Positions 1-4,015 of a DNA stretch of 5,449 nucleotides are shown in pieces. Under the pieces are notes generated by a model, which ran no database searches, was not told the origin of the DNA, and worked only from the letters and a program-made list of their open reading frames with translations. The DNA is taken from contig DETK01000014.1 in NCBI GenBank assembly GCA_002361615.1, positions 114,061 through 119,509 of the forward strand, read 5' to 3'. The translations under genes were made by a program, and so were the position numbers. This DNA is from Bacteroidales bacterium UBA3290 (GTDB taxonomy: Bacteria; Bacteroidota; Bacteroidia; Bacteroidales; UBA932). Position 1 is the stretch's first letter. Every line of letters begins with the position of its first letter.

Positions 1-835
1 GCACATCCTGCTCGCCCGTCAGGTAAACGTTCCCCGTATCGTTGTCTTCCTGAACAAGGTTGACATCGTGGACGACCCGGAAATGATCGACCTCGTCGAG
101 ATGGAGGTTCGCGAACTGCTGAACTTCTACGATTTCGACGGCGACAACGCCCCGGTTATCCGCGGTTCCGCACTCGGTGCTCTCAACGGCGACCCGCACT
201 GGGAGTCCGTCATCATGGACCTGATGAACGCAGTCGATGAATACATTCCCCTGCCGGTCCGCGACAACGAGAAACCGTTCCTTATGCCTATCGAGGACAT
301 CTTCTCCATCACCGGTCGTGGTACCGTGGCTACCGGCCGTATCGAAACGGGCGTCGTGAAAGTGAACGACCCTGTCGAGATTATCGGTCTGGGCGAAGAG
401 CCGCGTAAATCCGTCGTCACCGGCGTCGAGATGTTCCGCAAGCTTCTTGACCAGGGTGAAGCAGGTGACAACGTCGGTCTGCTCCTCCGCGGCGTCGACA
501 AGAAGGAAGTCAAGCGTGGCCAGGTGATCGCTCACCCGAACACCATCACCCCGCACAAGCACTTCAAGGCTGCCATCTATGTCCTGAAGAAAGATGAAGG
601 TGGCCGTCACACGCCGTTCAAGAACCACTATCGTCCTCAGTTCTTCATCCGCACCCTCGATATCACGGGCGAGATCGAACTCCCTGCAGGTGTTGAGGTC
701 GTGATGCCGGGCGACAACGTGGAGATCACTGTCGAGCTCATCTACCCGGTGGCTCTGAACAAAGGTCTGCGTTTCGCAATCCGTGAGGGCGGCCGTACCG
801 TCGGTTCCGGTCAGATCACCGATCTGCTCGACTAA
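1..835 (+). CDS. tuf: Elongation factor Tu, C-terminal 277 residues (5' end outside window)
   Basis: EF-Tu is the cytoplasmic GTPase that carries aminoacyl-tRNA to the ribosomal A site. The reading frame is open from base 2 (base 1 ends the previous codon) to the TAA at 833-835. About 118 residues are missing compared with the usual length near 395, so the P-loop and switch regions lie upstream. Visible in the fragment are the guanine-specificity motif NKVD (fragment residues 18-21), the G5-like SALGAL (56-61), domain 2 from about residue 90 with GRGTVATGRIETG, and domain 3 from about residue 182, ending with RFAIREGGRTVG (257-268). The residues matching E. coli R333-T334 and A375, where elfamycin-resistance changes occur, look wild type. 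The GTG at base 68 is an internal valine, not a start. A hairpin and tRNA-Trp follow, the usual neighbours in Bacteroidota. Identity is essentially certain. Confidence 0.98.
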   Translation, partial: HILLARQVNVPRIVVFLNKVDIVDDPEMIDLVEMEVRELLNFYDFDGDNAPVIRGSALGALNGDPHWESVIMDLMNAVDEYIPLPVRDNEKPFLMPIEDIFSITGRGTVATGRIETGVVKVNDPVEIIGLGEEPRKSVVTGVEMFRKLLDQGEAGDNVGLLLRGVDKKEVKRGQVIAHPNTITPHKHFKAAIYVLKKDEGGRHTPFKNHYRPQFFIRTLDITGEIELPAGVEVVMPGDNVEITVELIYPVALNKGLRFAIREGGRTVGSGQITDLLD

Positions 836-863
836 TCCGAAACGGGCACGGAACATTAGCCTA

Positions 864-891
864 AGGGTCGGGTTCCAAGGAATCCGACCCT
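864..891 (+). terminator. Strong hairpin after tuf, possible partial terminator or processing site
   Basis: Bases 864-875 pair with 880-891, giving a 12-bp stem with one G-T wobble (872/883) and a CAAG loop. The core arms are GGGTCGG and CCGACCC. The following bases, TTTA, make a poor T run, and tRNA-Trp begins only four bases later. It could end most tuf transcription. It could equally be a structure left for RNase processing of a tuf-tRNA-secE transcript. The hairpin is clear in the sequence; its function is inferred. Confidence 0.55.
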
Positions 892-895
892 ATTT

Positions 896-966
896 AGGGG
901 AATAGAACAAGGGTAGTTCAGCGGTCTCCAAAACCGTCGATGTGGGTTCGAATCCTGCTTCCCCTG
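896..966 (+). tRNA. tRNA-Trp, anticodon CCA
   Basis: The whole cloverleaf can be drawn. The acceptor stem is AGGGGAA (896-902) with TTCCCCT (959-965), perfectly paired. The D stem is GAAC (905-908) with GTTC (916-919) around a 7-base loop. The anticodon stem is 921-925 with 933-937, and the loop CTCCAAA (926-932) has CCA at 928-930. The variable loop is four bases, and the T stem 942-946/954-958 encloses TTCGAAT. The discriminator base is G966, as expected for bacterial tRNA-Trp. The next bases are CAA, so CCA must be added by the nucleotidyltransferase. At 71 bases it is slightly short because of the small D loop. Oddities are an A11-U24 pair in the D stem and two adjacent wobble pairs in the T stem. 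It lies between tuf and secE, so it is probably cut out of a longer transcript. Confidence 0.96.
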
Positions 967-970
967 CAAA

Positions 971-990
971 TCCGGTGGTTACGCACCGGA
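971..990 (+). other. Short hairpin between tRNA-Trp and secE
   Basis: TCCGGTG (971-977) pairs perfectly with CACCGGA (984-990) around a six-base loop. It begins four bases after the tRNA discriminator base. The sequence after it, GTGTTATTAA, is not a convincing T run, so intrinsic termination is unlikely. A role in 3' processing of the tRNA or in protecting the 5' end of the secE mRNA is possible but not shown. In the rest of the spacer, 991-1051, I see no recognisable promoter and no Shine-Dalgarno sequence. Confidence 0.4.
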
Positions 991-1051
991 GTGTTATTAA
1001 CCGGCAGGGACTTTCCGCTTCCAACCGTTCTCTGTCAACAACAAAATAACA

Positions 1052-1240
1052 ATGGCAAAAATAGGAACTTACGTAAAAGAGTCCTGGAAAGAACTGACGA
1101 CCAAAGTGACCTGGCCCACGTGGGACAAGTTGCAGAGTTCGGCAATTCTGGTTATGGTTACTACCTTGATCCTGGCATTGATCATCTGGCTGATCGACCT
1201 GATCATCAGAAGCGTCATGATGGGTATCTATCAACTGTAA
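1052..1240 (+). CDS. secE: Preprotein translocase subunit SecE
   Basis: SecE is the small essential membrane subunit of the SecYEG channel; it clamps SecY in the inner membrane. The protein has 62 residues, the short single-helix form found in most bacteria, unlike the 127-residue, three-helix E. coli protein. Residues 1-28 form the amphipathic cytoplasmic part with the family signature KELTTKVTWPTWDKL (13-27). Residues 30-52 are one hydrophobic segment (from SSAILVMV to IDLII), followed by a short tail. The start ATG has A at -3 and -6 in an A-rich leader (ACAAAATAACA) and no Shine-Dalgarno sequence. nusG follows after 13 bases, the near-universal secE-nusG pairing. The reading is firm despite the small size, because of the WP signature and context. 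Confidence 0.96.
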   Translation: MAKIGTYVKESWKELTTKVTWPTWDKLQSSAILVMVTTLILALIIWLIDLIIRSVMMGIYQL

Positions 1241-1253
1241 CATTTCCATCCCT

Positions 1254-1802
1254 ATGAGCGAAAGTACGAAAAAGTGGTACGTCGTCCGTACTGCTGGAGG
1301 CAAGGAGAAGAAGGCGAAAGAGTACATCGAAAAAGAAGTCGAAGCGCTCCATCTCGGCCATCTGATCACCCAGGTCCTCATTCCGACCGAAAAGTACTAC
1401 CAGGTGAAGAACGGCAAGCGCGTCAGCGCTGAACGCATCTTCTACCCCGGTTACGTGCTGGTCGAGGCGGTGATGACCGGCGACATCCAGCACATGATCC
1501 GCAACATTCCCTATGTCGCGGGCTTCCTGAGCGAAGGCAAGGACCGGATCCCCGTCCCTATCCGTGATTCCGAAATGGACCGGATCATGGGCCGTGTGGA
1601 CGAACTGGCCAGCCAGGACGAAGAGACCGTCACCCCGTTCGTCGTGGGCGAAGCCGTCAAGATCATCGACGGCCCGTTCAACGGCTTCGACGGTACGGTC
1701 GATGAAATCCTCGCCGACAAGAAGAAGATCAAGGTCGTCGTCAAGATTTTCGGTCGCAAGACTCTTTTGGAGTTGAATTTTGCACAAGTAACAAAAGATT
1801 AA
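1254..1802 (+). CDS. nusG: Transcription termination/antitermination factor NusG
   Basis: NusG binds the RNA polymerase clamp to aid elongation; its C-terminal domain contacts Rho or ribosomal protein S10. At 182 residues it has the usual length (E. coli 181). The N-terminal NGN domain covers about residues 7-120, with WYVVRT at 8-13 and FYPGYVLVE at 63-71. A linker leads to the KOW domain at about 128-182, with GPFNGFDGTV at 140-149 and IFGRKTLLELNFAQV at 165-179. Phe166 matches the conserved phenylalanine of the Rho/S10-binding surface. There is no extra inserted domain, so this is housekeeping NusG and not a specialised paralogue of the UpxY type that Bacteroidota use for capsule loci. The start has neither a Shine-Dalgarno sequence nor A at -3. 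The 3' end turns A/T-rich just before rplK, 12 bases downstream. Confidence 0.98.
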   Translation: MSESTKKWYVVRTAGGKEKKAKEYIEKEVEALHLGHLITQVLIPTEKYYQVKNGKRVSAERIFYPGYVLVEAVMTGDIQHMIRNIPYVAGFLSEGKDRIPVPIRDSEMDRIMGRVDELASQDEETVTPFVVGEAVKIIDGPFNGFDGTVDEILADKKKIKVVVKIFGRKTLLELNFAQVTKD

Positions 1803-1814
1803 ATCATCTACATT

Positions 1815-2261
1815 ATGGCTAAAGAAATTGCCGGGTTCATTAAACTGCAGATCAAAGGTGGTGCAGCCAACCCCTCGCCGCCCGTGGGACCGGCCCTCGG
1901 TTCGAAGGGCGTCAATATCATGGATTTCTGCAAGCAGTTCAATGCCCGCACTCAAGACAAGGCCGGCAAGATTTTGCCTGTGATCATCACTGTTTTCAGT
2001 GACAAATCGTTCTCCTTCGTCGTCAAGCAGCCGCCGGTGGCCGTCCTGATCAAGGACGCCGCCAAGATCCAGACCGCTTCGGCTGAGCCGAACCGCAAGA
2101 AGGTCGCTTCCCTGACCTGGGACCAGGTGCGCGAAATCGCCAAGGAGAAAATGCCGGACCTGAACGCATTCACCGAGAAATCCGCCATGAGCATGGTCGC
2201 CGGTACTGCACGCAGCATGGGCGTCACCATCACCGGAGAGTATCCCGCCGATGTACAATAA
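1815..2261 (+). CDS. rplK: 50S ribosomal protein L11
   Basis: L11 binds the GTPase-associated region of 23S rRNA at the base of the L7/L12 stalk and takes part in factor-dependent GTP hydrolysis and the stringent response. The protein has 148 residues, normal for the family (about 141-148). The N-terminal domain (about 1-70) contains PSPPVGPALGSKGVNIMDFC (20-39), with the two prolines (22, 23) of the thiostrepton-sensitivity site intact. The rRNA-binding C-terminal domain holds KKVASLTWDQVREIAKEKMP and ends in GTARSMGVTI and a short tail. It lies 12 bases after nusG and 11 before rplA, so co-transcription is very likely. There is no room for a separate leader. The start has no Shine-Dalgarno sequence but has A at -3. 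Confidence 0.98.
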   Translation: MAKEIAGFIKLQIKGGAANPSPPVGPALGSKGVNIMDFCKQFNARTQDKAGKILPVIITVFSDKSFSFVVKQPPVAVLIKDAAKIQTASAEPNRKKVASLTWDQVREIAKEKMPDLNAFTEKSAMSMVAGTARSMGVTITGEYPADVQ

Positions 2262-2272
2262 AACCACACGCG

Positions 2273-2977
2273 ATGAGTAAGCTGACAAAAAATCAAAAAG
2301 CAACGGAAGCTAAAGTAGATTCCCGCAGACAGTACAAGCTCCTCGAGGCTTGCGACCTGGTGAAGGAAGTTTCCTACGCCAAGTTTGACGCTTCGGTCGA
2401 GCTCTCCGTCCGCCTGGGCGTGGATCCCCGCAAGGCCAACCAGATGGTCCGCGGCGTCGTCACGCTCCCGCACGGTACTGGCAAGGTTACCCGCGTACTG
2501 GTTCTCTGCACACCGGACAAGGAAACGGAAGCAAAGGAAGCCGGCGCCGACTTTGTCGGACTGGACGACTACATTGAAAAGATCAAGGGCGGCTGGACAG
2601 ACGTCGACGTCATCATCTGTACTCCTACGGTGATGGCCAAGATCGGTCCGATCGGCCGTATCCTCGGACCCCGCGGCCTGATGCCGAACCCGAAGACCGG
2701 AACCGTGACGATGGACGTCGCCACCGCGGTCAAGGAGGTAAAGGCCGGTAAAATCGACTTTAAGGTTGACAAGCAAGGTATTGTTCACACTGCAATCGGT
2801 AAGGTATCATTCAGTGCTCAGCAACTGGCTGAGAATGCCGTTGAATTGCTCAACACCATCCAGAAGTTGAAACCTCAAGCGCTTAAGGGCACGTATGTCA
2901 GAAGCATCTTCATGTCTGCGACGATGAGCCCCGGTATTTGCATCGACACCAAGGCAATCAGTGCTACCGCTGAATAA
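2273..2977 (+). CDS. rplA: 50S ribosomal protein L1
   Basis: L1 forms the mobile stalk beside the ribosomal E site that helps release deacylated tRNA. In many bacteria it also represses its own operon by binding mRNA. The 234 residues match the usual bacterial length (about 230-235). The signature GRILGPRGLMPNPKTGTVT lies in the middle domain, and the C-terminal part of domain I follows with VDKQGIVHTAIGKVSFS. The N-terminus is lysine-rich and its codons are A-rich, unlike the GC-rich body of the gene. The ATG has no Shine-Dalgarno sequence and G at -3. The gap to rplK is 11 bases and to rplJ 18 bases. I see no L1-site mimic in the short spacers, so any autoregulation would have to act further upstream or inside a coding region. 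Confidence 0.98.
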   Translation: MSKLTKNQKATEAKVDSRRQYKLLEACDLVKEVSYAKFDASVELSVRLGVDPRKANQMVRGVVTLPHGTGKVTRVLVLCTPDKETEAKEAGADFVGLDDYIEKIKGGWTDVDVIICTPTVMAKIGPIGRILGPRGLMPNPKTGTVTMDVATAVKEVKAGKIDFKVDKQGIVHTAIGKVSFSAQQLAENAVELLNTIQKLKPQALKGTYVRSIFMSATMSPGICIDTKAISATAE

Positions 2978-2995
2978 TTTTAAAGCAAAAAGACC

Positions 2996-3490
2996 ATGAA
3001 AAAGGAACTGAAAGCTCAGATTATCGAGAAGGTAGCCGCGCAGCTGGCTGAAAACCCCAATTTCTACCTTGCGGACATCTCCGGTCTCAACGCCGAGAAC
3101 ACCTCCGCCCTGCGCCGTGCCTGCTTCGAAAAGAATATCAAACTCGAAGTCGTAAAGAACACGCTTCTCCACAAAGCTCTGATGACCTTGGACAACAAGG
3201 AAGTCGAGACGCTCTACCCCACCCTTGAGGGCAACACGGCCATCATGTTCACGACGGTTCCCAGCGCACCTGCCAAGGTGATCAAGGAATACGGTGCCAA
3301 ATTCGGCAAGCCCAGCCTCAAGAGCGCGTTCCTCCAGGAATGTGCCTACGTCGGCGAGAACCAGCTGAATACACTGCTCTCCGTCAAGTCGCATGATGAA
3401 CTTATCGGTGACATCATCGGTCTCCTCCAGTCACCTATCCGTCGGGTCATCTCCGCACTCGAGGATTCCAAGAAAGAGGCCGAAGCTTAA
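2996..3490 (+). CDS. rplJ: 50S ribosomal protein L10
   Basis: L10 is the base of the L7/L12 stalk. Its N-terminal domain binds 23S rRNA next to L11, and its C-terminal helix holds the L7/L12 dimers. The protein has 164 residues, typical of the family (about 165-175). Family features are FYLADISGLNAENTSALRR near residues 23-41, then KLEVVKNTLLHKAL, a mixed middle region, and a C-terminal helix rich in charged residues ending KKEAEA. The AAAAAGACC before the ATG is A-rich but too weak to call a Shine-Dalgarno sequence; A is at -3. Only 18 bases separate it from rplA, which rules out a long E. coli-style L10-binding leader in that gap. rplL follows after 38 bases, as expected for this protein pair. 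Confidence 0.97.
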   Translation: MKKELKAQIIEKVAAQLAENPNFYLADISGLNAENTSALRRACFEKNIKLEVVKNTLLHKALMTLDNKEVETLYPTLEGNTAIMFTTVPSAPAKVIKEYGAKFGKPSLKSAFLQECAYVGENQLNTLLSVKSHDELIGDIIGLLQSPIRRVISALEDSKKEAEA

Positions 3491-3528
3491 TTACAGTAGA
3501 ACAATAAACAATTAAAAAACCAATAATT
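3491..3528 (+). promoter_or_regulatory. A-rich translation leader of rplL
   Basis: The 38 bases between rplJ and rplL are strongly A/T-rich (for example CAATAAACAATTAAAAAACC) in a GC-rich locus and contain no Shine-Dalgarno sequence. A-rich unstructured leaders are a known initiation signal in Bacteroidota. Because L7/L12 is needed in several copies per ribosome, this may be a strong independent initiation site. I see no -7/-33 promoter of the Bacteroidota type here. The function is inferred. Confidence 0.45.
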
Positions 3529-3906
3529 ATGGCAGACATCAAAGCTCTTGCGGAAGAACTTGTTAACCTTACCGTAAAAGAAGTCCAGGAACTTGCACAG
3601 ATCCTCAAAGACGAATATGGCATCGAACCTGCAGCCGCTGCAGTCGTCGTCGCCGCTGAAGGCGCCGCTGGTGCACCGGCCGAGGCCGAGCAGAGCGCAT
3701 TCGACGTGATCCTGATCAGCGCTGGTCAGGCCAAACTCCAGATGGTGAAGGCCGTCAAGGAACTCACCGGCCTCGGACTGAAAGAGGCGAAGGAACTCGT
3801 CGACAAGGCTCCTAACGCAGTCATCAAGGAGAAAGTCTCCAAGTCTGAAGCAGAACAAGTCAAGGCAGCTCTCGAAGAAGCAGGCGGCGAAGTTGAACTT
3901 AAGTAG
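3529..3906 (+). CDS. rplL: 50S ribosomal protein L7/L12
   Basis: L7/L12 is the multicopy stalk protein that recruits EF-Tu, EF-G, IF2 and release factors and stimulates their GTPase activity. The protein has 125 residues, the usual length (about 120-128). The N-terminal dimerisation domain covers about 1-33 (ALAEELVNLTVKEVQELAQI). An alanine-rich hinge follows at about 35-55 with AAAAVVVAAEGAAGAPAEA. The globular C-terminal domain runs from FDVIL to the end and carries the factor-binding helix segment KLQMVKAVKELTGLGLKEAK. The start has A at -3 and -6 and no Shine-Dalgarno sequence. The stop is TAG, while the other complete genes here use TAA. Two hairpins follow before rpoB, the second terminator-like, which would allow more L7/L12 than RNA polymerase to be made. 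Confidence 0.98.
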   Translation: MADIKALAEELVNLTVKEVQELAQILKDEYGIEPAAAAVVVAAEGAAGAPAEAEQSAFDVILISAGQAKLQMVKAVKELTGLGLKEAKELVDKAPNAVIKEKVSKSEAEQVKAALEEAGGEVELK

Positions 3907-3918
3907 CAACATGCCCAC

Positions 3919-3941
3919 TTCTTCCTGCTAGCGGGAAAGAA
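3919..3941 (+). other. Hairpin just after rplL, possible processing site
   Basis: Bases 3919-3927 pair with 3932-3941 around a CTAG loop, with one bulged A (3938) and one wobble pair (3926/3933). No T run follows, so it is not a terminator on its own. In E. coli an RNase III site lies in the rplL-rpoB spacer; a similar processing role here is only an analogy. Confidence 0.35.
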
Positions 3942-3945
3942 CTCG

Positions 3946-3977
3946 GGTTTAGGGCCTGCGGGCCCTAAACCTTTTTG
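3946..3977 (+). terminator. Terminator-like attenuator between rplL and rpoB
   Basis: GGTTTAGGGCC (3946-3956) pairs perfectly over 11 bp with GGCCCTAAACC (3961-3971) around a TGCG loop, and TTTTTG follows at 3972-3977. This is the form of an intrinsic terminator. Since rpoB follows in the same direction and I find no good promoter in the remaining 38 bases, partial termination with readthrough is the most likely role, as known for the rplL-rpoB attenuator of E. coli. Complete termination would require a promoter I have not recognised. Confidence 0.75.
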
Positions 3978-4015
3978 TCGTTATTTTAAGTTTATTCTCA
4001 ACCTGCCTTTTTAAA

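Noticed and set aside
68..70. GTG as a start codon for a short EF-Tu-like protein
   Set aside because: The frame is open and EF-Tu-like upstream to the window edge, with NKVD just before this codon, so the GTG is an internal valine.
940..1257. A 105-codon plus-strand frame overlapping tRNA-Trp and secE
   Set aside because: It starts inside the tRNA gene and overlaps secE in another frame. The secE frame has a clear family signature; this one has none.
1215..2303. A 362-codon minus-strand open frame across nusG and rplK
   Set aside because: It is fully antisense to two certain genes and has the same H, D, L and V-rich shadow composition. The same holds for the minus-strand frames at 1952-2788 and 2807-3394.
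3974..3994. Possible Bacteroidota promoter (TTTG, then TAAGTTTA) before rpoB
   Set aside because: The TTTG is part of the terminator T run, the second box ends in A where TAnnTTTG is expected, and only nine bases separate them, far below the usual spacing of about 19.
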